From Combretum micranthum (taxonomy: Eukaryota > Streptophyta > Magnoliopsida > Myrtales > Combretaceae), in the NCBI GenBank assembly GCA_024138025.1, contig JAMXBD010000580.1, positions 310,001 to 374,000 on the forward strand: 64,000 bases of DNA, written 5' to 3'. Positions 23,764 to 34,848 of the stretch are shown here, one piece after another. Under the pieces are notes generated by a model. It did not search any database, was not told the origin of the DNA, and saw nothing but the letters and a program-made list of their open reading frames with translations. Made by a program: the position numbers and the translations under genes. Position 1 is the stretch's first letter, and the number at the start of each line of letters is the position of its first letter.

Positions 23764-25980
23764 ATACGTAAGAAGCTTTCAGTTAGGAAATCAGAATGTT
23801 TTTGCTCTTTTGGATTTTGAAGCAACACATTCTTCTGTTGTACTTAAGTTTAGATAAGACGTTAAGACTACCGATAACAAATGTCAATCTCTAGTTTTAA
23901 GATTTAAAATCTCCACAAGAAAGGATGATGAAACCCAAGAAAGTGTTGAAGGATCATCTAATAACGACATAAGGACATGTAGTCACTAGTGACCTTAAAA
24001 GTAAGAAATCCTCGGTATAGGATGTTTACCTCTCAGTAGAACCCCAATAAAGAGTCACAAAGAGGACATAGAACTCATAAACCAGTAAGAAGGAAAAAAC
24101 AACGTTGGTAAAAGACTTGCTATCACAAGAAAATAAGAGGCACATTCTTTCGAGTGATGGAAAAGGATGAAGGGCTATCTCACTGATACGAAAGAAAATA
24201 AAGAGAAACCGACCTTTGGAGACCTTCACGAATTTCAATAAGTTTTAAATTCCGGATAAATGACTCAGATCACATCCAAAGAGAAGGATCAACTTGGAGA
24301 CTAGACTAATAGCCTATGAATAATAGAGGAAATTGGAGAAACAACTACAAGAATCTTTGGATCAAGACCTTATGCAATCAAGTATACTACCATGGATTAT
24401 GCCAGTTCAACCTTGTAATAGAAGAAAAAGATAAACCCTTAAGCCGATGTGTTGACTTTCGGAAAGGAACAAAGTGAACACCCAATCCCTAGAATTAAAG
24501 ATCTTTTGATCAACTACAAAGCGCGAACTCATTTTCTCAAGATTTAAGATCGCAATATTACCAACCAAGGATCAAGTCAAAAAGTGATTCAAAGGAATGC
24601 CCCTTAAACCCCTTATGAACCCCACAAGTTCTAGTAACGCTTTTTCGACTCGAGCTAAGAATATAAGTCCCTGTTGGGTAAGTAAATAATTGACAAAAAA
24701 TCATGGTTTAGTCTGAAGGAGAAAAAGGAGATAATCAAGGAATGTAATCTTAAGAATAAGAAGTAAATAAAAGGGAATGAAAGCTGAATATCGAGACTTC
24801 TAAACAAAGCTTAAAGGAGAAGACAGCCGATATGGTATTAAAACCACCCTTGGTAGGAGAAAATAGAGGAGCTTAATGCTTAGGTGAGAAGATACAAAGG
24901 ATAAAGAGGAAATATAAGAAGAAAAAGTGTATCAAAAGACGACGAAAACAATATCAAGGAAACTAAAGGACGATTTAGTATGATTAAGGGCAAGGAAATG
25001 AGTAAGGGGAAACCATAAGTGCAATCCATAACTTGAGATCAACGGCACATTCAAGAAGAACTCAGATATACCAAAGTTTCAAGGGACATTAGAAGAAATG
25101 AAGTATCAATAAGGAAGTGAGAACACCAAAGGATGAAAGGATCTATAAAATCTTGATGATACCGGAATAAAGGCAGAATTAAAATCCCCGAGATTTTGGA
25201 TTTCTCACAGTGATAACGAGAAAGGCAAGGATGTTTATGGCATAAGCTGATCAACTAACCAAGTTGGCTCGTTTCTTAGACAATCAATATAATGTCCTCT
25301 ATGTACAGCTTGACAAAACCTTATAAAAGAAACTGTTATGAAAACAAGGAGTCCTAGTCAGGATCATGACAAACCAAGACGTAAGAAGGATACATAAATG
25401 TGGAGCTAACAAGAATTTTTGGAGAAAAAGAGACCCTTTGATACTACATGACAAACAATCAAGGAGAACAATTCAAACCTTGGAGAAACAATTAAGAGTG
25501 TTCCCTCTCGAATTTCCAAAGAATGAGGAGGCACAAGACAAACGAGAAGGTGAAAATTGATCAGAAAATGAGGATCCTGGAAATATCAAATGAAGAGCAA
25601 GTGAACCTAAGGATAAGGAATGTACGTCGTGTGCACTCATTGGATCTTTTGGAAATAATAAAGCAAGTAGAGAGTCTTAACGAGTCTTATAAGCTTGTTG
25701 GAAGCAAGCAACATGTTCCAAATCCCTATATAACAATTGGTCAAGAAGTCAAGTTACGGAGATAAAAGTTAGTGCTTTTGGAGGAGGACTTTCCTTGTAA
25801 GAAATACCTAATACAGATGTTTTTTCCCAGAAGTTCAGAAGATAAGAAATGAGGAAGTCGATTAAGAGAAATCTTTTTCAAGCAACCTGAGGAGATATGA
25901 ATAGAGTGTAACCCAAGCACCCGAGTTTGATTGAAGCCACAGTTAGGAATTTCTAAGTTTTGAGGACAAAACTTTCTTTA
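23764..25980 (+). pseudogene. pol: pol remnants of Element A (protease, RT, integrase, C-terminal tail)
   Basis: The protease is reduced to FALLDFEATHSS at about 23800-23840, where active copies have a D(T/S)GATHSF site. RT remnants lie at about 24355-24660. They include LDQDLMQSS.LPW (compare [13 protein letters not shown] in Element B) and, in another frame, [12 protein letters not shown] and RSQYYQPRIK segments. The integrase survives as RRTIQTLEK near 25455-25490. The tail from 25770 matches the end of Element B pol. The catalytic FIDD, RNase H and zinc-binding parts are missing or unreadable. The stretch between RT and integrase is about 1 kb shorter than in B. Short ORFs here (such as 25366-25560 and 25523-25765) are fragments, not genes. 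Confidence 0.7.
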
Positions 25981-25992
25981 AGGGGGGTAGGT
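25981..25992 (+). other. Polypurine tract, Element A
   Basis: AGGGGGGTAGGT lies directly before the 3' LTR and after the shared GAGGACAAAACTTTCTTTA block. It primes plus-strand DNA in this class of elements. Element B has the same arrangement. Confidence 0.75.
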
Positions 25993-28900
25993 TATAAACC
26001 CCAAAATTTTGGAATTTGTTTAGCCTAAAACCCTAAACCAGAGGTCAACCGGAACCCTAAAAGTTAACAAAACCCTAGTTATACGAAATAGCTTAAGTCT
26101 GGCAATCCCGAATAAGAAACTTGATGAGAGTAAGTAGAAGTTTAGAATGTAGAATAGTGCGTAATTATCTAAGGTAGCATAAAAAGATCAGATTTGTAAA
26201 ACCGCAACCCGTTTCGAACCCGATCAGACACAGTTCTTGAAAAACGTGTCCTTTAGCTCGGAATAGTAAAAATATTCCGAATATACCGTTAGACTCGTAA
26301 AAATATAAGATTTCCAAAAATATCAGTTTCAAAAATTTTCGGTAAGTAAAAATAACAGATATAGCTATTATATGCGTATTTTCTTACCACCGGTACTTTA
26401 TTAGTCATATCTACTTTACATTACACTATTCATTACTATTTCACACTATTCTTTTCTCTCTACTTTTTCTTACACCTACACTTACAAACACCATAACCTA
26501 TAACATTTACTTTTTACCTTTCCCATAACTTTATTTCACATCTACCTTACATATTATTTCATTTAATTAACAAAAAGCAAAAATTAAATCACTCCCTCTC
26601 TCCTCTACATGTATGGCCGGCGCAAGACACCACCCCCCCTCCCCTCTCCCCTTTTCCTCAATTTGTTTCAATTTTTATTTATTTTAATCATACAAAAATC
26701 ACTCCATAATTTCCTATAAATACCCTCCTCCTCTTTCACTTCTTTCACATAATTACTACCCACAAATTTCTTACTAAAACTCTCTCAAATTCTCCTCTCA
26801 AAACTCTCTCCAACTATCCTCCCAAAACTCTCTCACAATAATTCCAAAACGACTTCTACCTACAACAAAAACCCATAACCACATAACACTACCAAAATCT
26901 CCTTTAGGTAACCATCTTCTATTATTTTCTTTCTTCTCATGTCATGTAACTTTACATGACCATAGTGTGAGTTTCCAAAGACTAAATGTTATGGAAGCTA
27001 CATTATGTTCATGTATTATTCTTGATCATAAAAATTTATTTATGTTTATGCTATTATTTTTGTTCATGTTATTGTTACTATATCTAAGTATTATTATATA
27101 TATATACACATATTCTTTAGAGCATATAAGCTCACTTGCAATTTATTTATTTTTGTATTTTTTGCAATGTAATTTATTTATTAATTCAGTTGCAATTTAT
27201 TTATTTATTCCTTGTTATTTTAAGACTAGCCTCTAGTCTTAGACTTGTCCTCATCAAGTCAAAAAAAAATTTTTTCTTTCTTTCATTTCATTTGGGACAA
27301 GTCTACTACTTAGTCCCGGGAGCCTTGAAGAAGCTAAGACTCCAATACTTGACTTTATTAATTATGTTATTTTTGTTTACTATTATTTCTCATAAATCAT
27401 ATTCATTTAGATGGTTGTCCAAAAATTTCAATTTCTAAAAATAATTAACAAAAGAAGATTTTGTCACTTAGAAATAAGTTTATGTGAAGTGTAAAATCTA
27501 TGGTTTAAGAAAAATAAATTCATTTCTTTTCAAGTTACAAAAAGAACTCACTATAAATTTAGAAACTACTTTTATCATGAAAAGCTTCTTAAATCCTCTA
27601 ATATTCCACTTTGTTTTTCACAAGAAAATAATTGTTGGTACAAAGGTGATTTTTATTAAAAAGATAGCATAATGAAAGGGTGATGAATTTTCAAATAAAG
27701 ATCTTTACAAGCAAATAGGCAAAGAAAATTATATAGGAAAAATAAATAGGAAAAGTAGTACTAATATAAAGAACTTAGAAAGTAGAAAATCTATTTTCAA
27801 AAAGTTACTTGGGAAAAATAATAAAACAAACATAAAGCATTTTTGGAAAACAAAAGAAACAAAATTTCAAGAGATTTACAAAATAATTCTTGTAAATTAT
27901 ATTTTTCTAAAATTTCAAACCAACATTATTTTACTCAAGAAACATTATTGGACAACAAAACACTTGAGCATGCTTAAGTATAAGCTATGTAGCTATAAAA
28001 AGAGAATTTTTCAATTATATAGATAACTAAGTATTTATCATGCAAGTTTTGAATGGTTGAACCAAATTTGTTTTTAAGTTAGAAAATTCATGTTGTGAAT
28101 TTCATCGCCACTGTTTTGGGGCTTAAATGGTTTAGTTTGACAAAAATAGTTTTAGAAATGAATAGATCTTTTCGAGTAGGTAGAAATCAGAATATTATAT
28201 GCGCGATTTCGAGTTAAAATGACCAAGTTATGGCCATTTTCAATTGGAACTTTCCTTTATACGAACTTTAATGTTCTTTTGACATTGTTTTGTCAAAATT
28301 TAAGAAAATCAACAAGAAATACTCATTGTGGGTATTTTCTTTGGCTAGGTGACTCTGAGGAAGGATACCTATATCCCTAAGATTATTTCGATTAAGAGGA
28401 GTGTGTGAACGACTGATCCGCTTAGAGGAATAGTTGACATGGCATTGTGAGTTTATTTCCTTAAAATTCTATACTTGTAATGCTTGTAAATTAGTTGCAT
28501 TGGAATTAGGAAAAGACAAAATGGATATGTATGTAAAATAATTCTTTGAAAGAATCCTAAGAACATCGAGGCCGGAATTGATTTAAATGTTTGTTTTAGT
28601 ATAATACTTGATTGTATGAAATTCCTTGATCGTCTTAAAATTCATTAATAATCATGTGATGATATTATAAATAAATGGATTCATGCATACCACGAAGTGA
28701 GTCACATTGCATATGGGGTATTATCTTTGGGTGAGGAGGATAGTAGGCTCATGTCGAAAGCAACACTTGGCGGAGTATCCGAAAGCGATTGCTTGGCGGC
28801 TTTAAGAAAATGCTTGGCGGAAAATCCGAAATCAAGGTCAATTCAAGTAGACTCGGAATGCTTGGCGATGATTGGTCGTAAGCATAAAACTTTTAACTAA

Positions 28901-29496
28901 AACTACTTGTTTTGAGGTTACGTATCACTAAACCCCGAATGGAGGGCGCAAATCCATTCAACATATAGTTCCCAGAAAGCTATATGCCTTGTTTGCCCAC
29001 GTGTATGTTGCATCCCATTTGATTGTTTAAACAACTTATTTGAAAGCTTGTTACAAGAAGTTATTTATGGAAATAGTTCTCACTAAGCCTGTTAGCTTAT
29101 ACCCCTATAGATATCTTTTGCAATTTCCCTACCTGTGGTTGAGGCCACGAGGACCCTGCAGTCAGGTAATTTCTTTTTGGGATGAAGAAATCCTAGATAA
29201 AGTTTAGCTTTGGATAAGATGTATAATATTCTTGTAATAGACTAGAGATAAATGGAAATGTCCCTGAGTTTGTAAGATTATTATTATAAGTAAATGAATA
29301 TTATGAGTTCTCTTTTCTTAAACATGTTATTATATCTTATTAAACTTCATAATCCCGAGTATGATCCTCTAAACTTGTGAGAGCATACCTTACACTTGAT
29401 ATCAAAGCTTTTGGGAATGGCTAAGGTTGTCATACTTAAGCTTTAATATTGAGTTTGACGGACAGTTACATTTCGGGTACCCTTTGGGGCGTGAAA
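25993..29496 (+). repeat. Element A 3' LTR (3504 bp)
   Basis: The first bases are TATAAACCCC in place of TGTAAACCC, and the end is GGGGCGTGAAA in place of TGACA, so both terminal dinucleotides have mutated. TATAAATA lies at 26715-26722. The hairpin at 28214-28242 has two changes in its right arm. The minisatellite at 28755-28870 keeps cleaner TTGGCGGA...CCGAAA units than the 5' LTR. Visible differences from the 5' LTR are more frequent than between the two LTRs of Element B, suggesting an older insertion. Confidence 0.88.
28755..28870 (+). repeat. Minisatellite in the A-type LTR
   Basis: About four units of 26-28 bp contain TTGGCGG and CCGAAA (or related) halves: CACTTGGCGGAGTATCCGAAA, then GCTTGGCGGC, GCTTGGCGGAAAATCCGAAA and GCTTGGCGATG, with spacing shifts. 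The counterparts are at about 20028-20150 and 690-770. Confidence 0.65.
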
Positions 29497-30311
29497 GAAG
29501 GACATTAGAAATTTGCAAATATGATATTGTTAAGCTTCCCTATATTATTACAAACTATTATCAACAATTATTTTCTTTCCGTTGCTTAGGGTTTAAGAAC
29601 GCGGGATTGCTAGATCTTAAACACTAGGATTTGTTGTAAGCTTTGTTGACTTTTAGGGTTTCAGTTTGTCTTCAGACTTGTTAATTGTATTCGTAAAATT
29701 ATAAATTTTTGGGGTTTTATCCATATTATATTTTTAGTTCAAGTCTACGGTTTATTTTATTTTATTTGTGATTATTTAATATTTTTTAGTTCTCGGGATC
29801 GTTTAACCGAGTATAGGGTTATGAGTTGACTCAGTTTGACTTTTGGTGAAAATTGAAAATTTTTATTTTAAAATTCACCGAAGGATTTAAGATCTTAGTA
29901 TTTCGTTATCAAGCATTATTTAAATATATCGTCTTGATTTGCTTGTTAGGAATCAGATAGATGATTTGATTGGTATACGGATATTGAATCAACCGATAGT
30001 TGGATTTTCTATTTTGTTTTAAGGGTTCTCTTTTTCTCAAAATTAAGAATTCTTGCGTTTGACCTTATTTAGAATTAGGTTTAACTTGGATTGATTTTGA
30101 TGGTTTTGGTTTTGGTTTTGGTATTAGACTTCTAGGATTATTTTATAAGAATTATAAAAATTTCAGAGGTTTACATCATGGGTTTAGGTTTTAAACATAA
30201 ACCCGGACACATTTAAATTCATATCGTTTTTAGGTTTGACCCAATTATTAACTTACCTAAACCATTTTATTATCGTGTTGTGCCGTATCCGAGTTCATGG
30301 GCTGGGTCCTA

Positions 30312-30580
30312 AACTGCCATCACTATTTAGAAGTATTCCAACATGCCATCTAGAAAGCAATAGTATGCATATCCTACTAATCTTTCCAACATCTGATTAA
30401 TAAAAAGTAATGGGAACTGATCCTTTCGAGTAGCATCATTAAGCTTCCTATAATCGATGCATACTCTCCATTCCGTTACTATACACATTGGTATCAGTTC
30501 ATTCTTTTCATTAAGTACAATTGTCATGCCTCGTTTCTTTGGTAACACTTGGATTGAACTTACCAATGCATCATTAGAAA
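30312..30580 (-). pseudogene. Athila-type gypsy reverse transcriptase fragment
   Basis: On the minus strand an open frame contains VSSIQVLPKKRGMTIVLNE, then WRVCIDYRKLNDATRKDQF, PLLFINQMLERL and YYCFLDG. These are the first RT blocks of the Athila/Tat group (PKK, CIDYRKLN, LPFIDQMLERL, FLDGYSGY). The frame is lost just after FLDG, before the catalytic YVDD region. It is truncated on both sides and too short to act. It belongs to a different gypsy branch from Elements A and B. Confidence 0.85.
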
Positions 30581-31392
30581 TTTAATTTTTTGTTATTAAT
30601 TAATGTATGGATGGAGATAGGAGCATTCACTAACAAAATTATATACTGCCCATGATTTTGTTTAGCAAAAAAAGGAAATTAGTACATGTCAATATTATAT
30701 CAGCTTCTCTTCTTGCTCAAGGTTTGTCAAATCTATACTTTGATTTGAATTAATTTTATTATTTTCTTAATAGATATGTACAATGCAACCCCTGTGTATA
30801 GTCTATTGTGGTTTTCTGCATATTAAAAATAGACACTTACCAATATAAAAATTTCACTTGTCATTGAACATACAGGCATCTATAAAAGATAAGAAAGAGA
30901 CAAACTCATAACGCGACGTACATTTTTTGATGGCAAATTTGCAATGAAATATATATATATATATATGTTCATTATCCAAATATATAGATGAAGAAAATTC
31001 AATATAGCCACTTAATAATAATTAATCTCATTATTCAAGCCTTCTTCAGTATGAAGGAGATGATGAATTTGCATTGTCAATTTATTAGAATCTAAATTTT
31101 TTTTGAGCAAATAAAATCAAACCAAATGAATTAATGTATATTGCATATAAATCGATTATTCTTCTTTAACTCGCTCAAGCCTATGGTACTTGCACTTGCA
31201 AGGCCAGATAAAAAAAAAAAATCACAACTTTGGTTAAAGCATTTAGTGAATGCCGTCCACACGGAGAGAACTAGCTAATCTTGTATGATCTAACCTAACT
31301 TTGATTACATTTGATTTAAAAGGTTTTCCTTATATATTGATCTTATATTCTTGAGGCATGCTATTGATTATTCTATAATGTAGACATTTTTC
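30581..31392. other. AT-rich interval without recognised features
   Basis: No coding or element similarity is seen. A (TA)n tract lies at about 30950-30967. It may include the former upstream region of the decayed LRR gene that starts at 31393. Confidence 0.4.
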
Positions 31393-31517
31393 ATGGGAAA
31401 CTTAGATGACGAACCAACAAGATGATGATGACATTCACCATAGAGGTGTTTCTGGAAAATATCTTAAAAGTGGGAGTTCAAAGTGGTTAGCTACATTATT
31501 TTTTCACATGGTCTTGA
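31393..31517 (+). pseudogene. 5' piece of a decayed LRR (F-box-like) gene, interrupted by Element B
   Basis: ATG at 31393 opens MGNLDDEPTR and then a stop. After a one-base shift the reading gives DDDIHHRGVSGKYLKSGSS then KWLATLFFH. This resembles the conserved N-terminus of a plant leucine-rich-repeat family (the group of Arabidopsis At1g15740, recalled from memory), whose start has a GVS-RY-KSGSSKWL block. The sequence is cut by the Element B insertion at 31518 and resumes at 44257. Frameshift and stops show it was already, or has become, a pseudogene. The family call rests on short matches and needs a search. Confidence 0.55.
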
Positions 31518-32218
31518 TGTAAGTCCCCGAATTTTTGGATCCAAATTAAAGACCTAAACCGTAATCGGAAGTCAATTGGATTTACAGAGTCAACAAAACC
31601 CTAGTTTACCATAACCGCTTAAGTCCGGCATTGCCGTTTTCCCTAGCCCTAGAAAACAAAGTTGAAAAAATTAGCTATAATGGATAGTAATAGCTATTGG
31701 TTGCGTAAAAATATCAGATTGAAGAATTTCGAGTGTCCTTTGAACCCGATCGGACATAGTTCTTGAAAAACGTGTCCGGAAGCCCAGAATAGAAAAATTA
31801 TTCCGAATATACCGTTAGACTCGTAAAAATGTAAGATTTCCAAAAATATCAATTTCGTAATTTTTCGGTAGCTAAAAATATCAAATATCGCTTTTATACG
31901 CGTATTTTCTTACTACCTGCATTAAATTGTCATGTCTACTTTTACATTACACTATTTTCTACTATTCTACACTATTCATCTATCTCTACTTTTTCTTACA
32001 ACCTATTCTTACAAGCCATACACCTATTTCTTACGCATTTTCATTTCCAATACAACTTCACATCTTTTATTTCTTACTTTTAATTAACAAAATAACAAAA
32101 AAATAAATTTCTCCCCTCCCAATACACTCAAAATGGTGTCGGCCACACCCCCTCCATGCATCAAATTGTTTTATTTTTTTATTTATTTAATTAACACAAA
32201 TTATCTTCCACATTTTCC

Positions 32219-32226
32219 TATAAATA
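32219..32226 (+). promoter_or_regulatory. TATA box, Element B 5' LTR
   Basis: TATAAATA about 700 bp into the LTR, followed by CTTCACTTCTTTCACACC-type leader shared with Element A. It is the likely start region of element RNA. Confidence 0.6.
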
Positions 32227-33979
32227 CCCTTTCATACCTTCACTTCTTTCACACCATTTCTATACTAAAGTTACTCTCTCAAAATCTCTCAAGAATTTCT
32301 CTCCAAAAAGTTCTCTTTAGCTCATCTCCTTTAGGTAAAAATTCTTCAAGAAGTTTCCATGTTCATCTACTTAGTATGAACTTAATATGTGTTTTCTAAA
32401 ACCATGAAGGTTAAGAAAGCAACAATAGGTTCATACTTTGTTTTTGTTCATAATCATAATTTCTCTATATTCATTTATGATTCTTTTATGTTCATAACTA
32501 TCTAATATATCTATATAGCTATATATACTATTTAGAGCATATAAGCTCATAGTCTTGCAATTTATTTACCTTTCATGCAATTTATTTACTTCAATGCAAT
32601 TTATTTATTTCAAGTTGTTTTTAAGACTAGTCATTCTAGTCTTAGACTTGTCTTCATCAAGTCAAAACATCTTCTTTTCTTTTCGGGACTAGTCTTTTCT
32701 TAGTCCTGGGGTACCTTGATGAAGCTAAGGTCCCAATACTTGATTTATTTCTTTATGTACTTATTCTTTTAAATTATTATGTTCTTTATTTTCATGAGTC
32801 ACGGTTCATATTCATGCATGAACATAATGTTTTGTCTCAACAAAAATAAATGAGGAAAGTGTTTTTTTAAACTAAAGATTCTTTTGAAATAAATATAGGA
32901 AATAGATTTCTTAAAAACTTATGAACATACTTAGAAATGATTTTTCCTTAAATAAACAAAAGGTTTTATACAAATTATTTTCTTGGAACCATTACAAGAA
33001 ACAAAAATATCATTTTTCCTACTTTTAAAAATTGTTAGAATTCAAGTTTAGAAAAGAAAACCGCTCCTTAAGAATTTAAAGTAACTACAAAAGATTGAAT
33101 TAAGAAAAAGAAATATTTACCTCACATAACTCAAGAATCCTTTCCAAAGCAAAATGAATATTCCAACAAAATTCAAGATAAAAGTCTTTTAAAACCTTAC
33201 TTTTACTTCATACATATGTTATGAGCCATTACATATATGTATTTACCTTTCCAAAAGTTTACAAAATACTTGAAATAATTATCTTTTCAACTGAGCTTTG
33301 TTTACAATAAGGAAAGCAAGTCTTTGTAAATTCGTGGTAAATCTGGTCGCTATCTTTTCGGAACTCAAACGACCTAGTTTTATAAAAATAAGCTTAGGAG
33401 TGCGTAGATCTTTTCGAGTAGGTAGAAAACGGTATATTATACGCGAAATTCCGAGTTAAAATGAGCAAGTTATGGCCATTTTAAGTTGGAATTTCCTCTT
33501 ATACGATTTTTACCGCGATTTTAAGAAAAGATTAGAAACTTCAAGAATAGAAGTCTTATGAAAGACTCATTTTGGGTATTTCATCTTATTTAGGTGACGA
33601 GGGACCCGAGATCGTCTATCCGGAGGACTACTTTGATTAGATCCACCGATATGGAGTGAGTTAATTCTTTTCCTTAGTTACATTTCCTTGCTTGTGCTTG
33701 TAAATAGATGCACTAGAAATTTAGAGAAAGATAAAAATGAACAATTGATATGTGATATGGGATTATGATTGTTTGAATATAAATTAAGAATATCGAAAGA
33801 AAGTTTGATAATTAAATTGTGATTCTTGTATTGATATGATGAGAATTGTGTTGATCACCTCTAACTTTAATTAAATATTCTTGGTTAATTTATATTAAAA
33901 TTAAAGCATGCAAATCATATACATGAGTCACATTTGTTTCACTTCTTTTTTTCGTGTGGGGAAACGAGGAAATGGTTGT

Positions 33980-34067
33980 GGTGGCTGGTAGGAGCCGAAA
34001 AGTCTACATGGTGGCTAGTAAGAGCCGGAAAGTCTACAAGGCAAGCAGGAGCCGGTAAATCTGCAAA
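33980..34067 (+). repeat. Minisatellite in the B-type LTR, 30-bp unit x 2.9
   Basis: Units begin GGTGGCTGGTAGGAGCCG, GGTGGCTAGTAAGAGCCGG and GGCAAGCAGGAGCCGG and end AAGTCTACAT, AAGTCTACAA and AAATCTGCAA. The 3' LTR copy is at about 43506-43592. Element A has a different repeat unit at the equivalent place. Confidence 0.75.
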
Positions 34068-34735
34068 TATTGATGGTCGTATGGGCCTATAACCTCCCAA
34101 CCCTTGTCATGAAGGGCGTTAAATCCATGCTACACTTGATTTCCGGTTAATCATGTGTATCTTGCTTATTCATATGATTGGTGCATTTTCATATGCTTTG
34201 ATTAAATACTTGGTTGATTTTCGGAAATGTCTTATAGTTGGAATTATCTCACTAAGCTAGTCATGCTTATACACTTATAGTTTTCTATTACAGTATGATT
34301 ATCTATGGTTGGCCCGAGGAGCCCCGTATGCCAGGTACAAGTGTAAGCTACTAGGAGTTTTTGGAGGAAGTTTATATATTTTTAGTTTTGAACATAGACT
34401 TCTAGGAAAAATCTCTATAGTAGGCTTATGTAGTAGATATGTTTATTTTGATATTAGTATTGTTGATCAAAGACTTTAAGGCGGGGGTATGCCCCTAAGA
34501 TGATGTACTGATTTATGATGAAATGAAGATCTTATGTTTATCTATTTAAGTTTATGCTTGCTTTTGCTATCTATTTAAATGTAATACCCCTGGGAGTGTC
34601 CTACTATCTTGGAAGCACGCCTTGCATATGATATCGAAGCTCCTGCATGACTACGGTTTTTCATTCATTAGCTTTAATGTTATATGCGACGGACTGCCAC
34701 GTTGAGGGTACCCTCTGGGGCGTGACAGTTTAAGT

Positions 34736-34747
34736 TAGTATCAGAGC
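34736..34747 (+). other. Primer-binding site, Element B
   Basis: TAGTATCAGAGC differs from the initiator-Met tRNA complement by one base (A for G at position 2). It begins 8 bases after the LTR end, as in Element A. Confidence 0.85.
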
Positions 34748-34848
34748 GCAAGTTTTGGATATAAGATAATAGAAATAGACCTCAAGATAGGTAGTAACAA
34801 GATAGAACTCTAGCTTAAGAGCTGATCCCCTTTTGTTTTCCTTGATAG

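Larger units (their letters stand above)
17304..29496 (+). mobile_element. Element A: full-length but decayed Ty3/gypsy (Tekay/Del-like) retrotransposon
   Basis: The element has two LTRs of about 3.5 kb, a perfect 12-base initiator-Met primer site, an extra ORF, gag, pol remnants and a polypurine tract, all on the plus strand. It is inserted in the solo LTR 13607-30175. The flanks AAAGG (17299-17303) and GAAGG (29497-29501) agree in four of five positions and fit an aged target duplication. The interior is about 5.2 kb against 6.3 kb in Element B, with the loss in the RT to integrase part. Stops and frameshifts occur in every coding region. It could not move by itself. The order pol RT before integrase defines it as gypsy. 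Confidence 0.85.
13607..30175 (-). mobile_element. Old minus-strand solo LTR split by Element A
   Basis: The low end starts TGTCACGCCCC (reverse complement of the lineage's GGGGCGTGACA end). The high end, read on the minus strand, starts TGTAAACCTCTGAAATTTTT, very close to the Element A LTR start TGTAAACCCTCAAAATTTTG. Flanking 5-mers are TCACG (13602-13606) and TCATG (30176-30180), a 4-of-5 target duplication. Without Element A and one duplicated target site the LTR is about 4.37 kb. A TATA box lies at 16827-16834 (minus), and a diverged hairpin at 14915-14942. No gag or pol adjoins either end, so it is solo. It matches the LTR at 3221-9712 along its length. Confidence 0.75.
31518..34727 (+). 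repeat. Element B 5' LTR (3210 bp)
   Basis: Starts TGTAAGTCCCCG and ends GGGGCGTGACA. It shares its plan with the Element A LTR (promoter, pyrimidine leader, hairpin block, minisatellite, end), though much of the sequence has diverged. TATAAATA is at 32219-32226, the hairpin at 33456-33484, and the minisatellite at 33980-34067. Confidence 0.93.

Noticed and set aside
28697..28900. 67-codon frame containing the LTR minisatellite
   Set aside because: It is broken in the other LTR copy (20000-20150) and at 690-770, so it is not coding.
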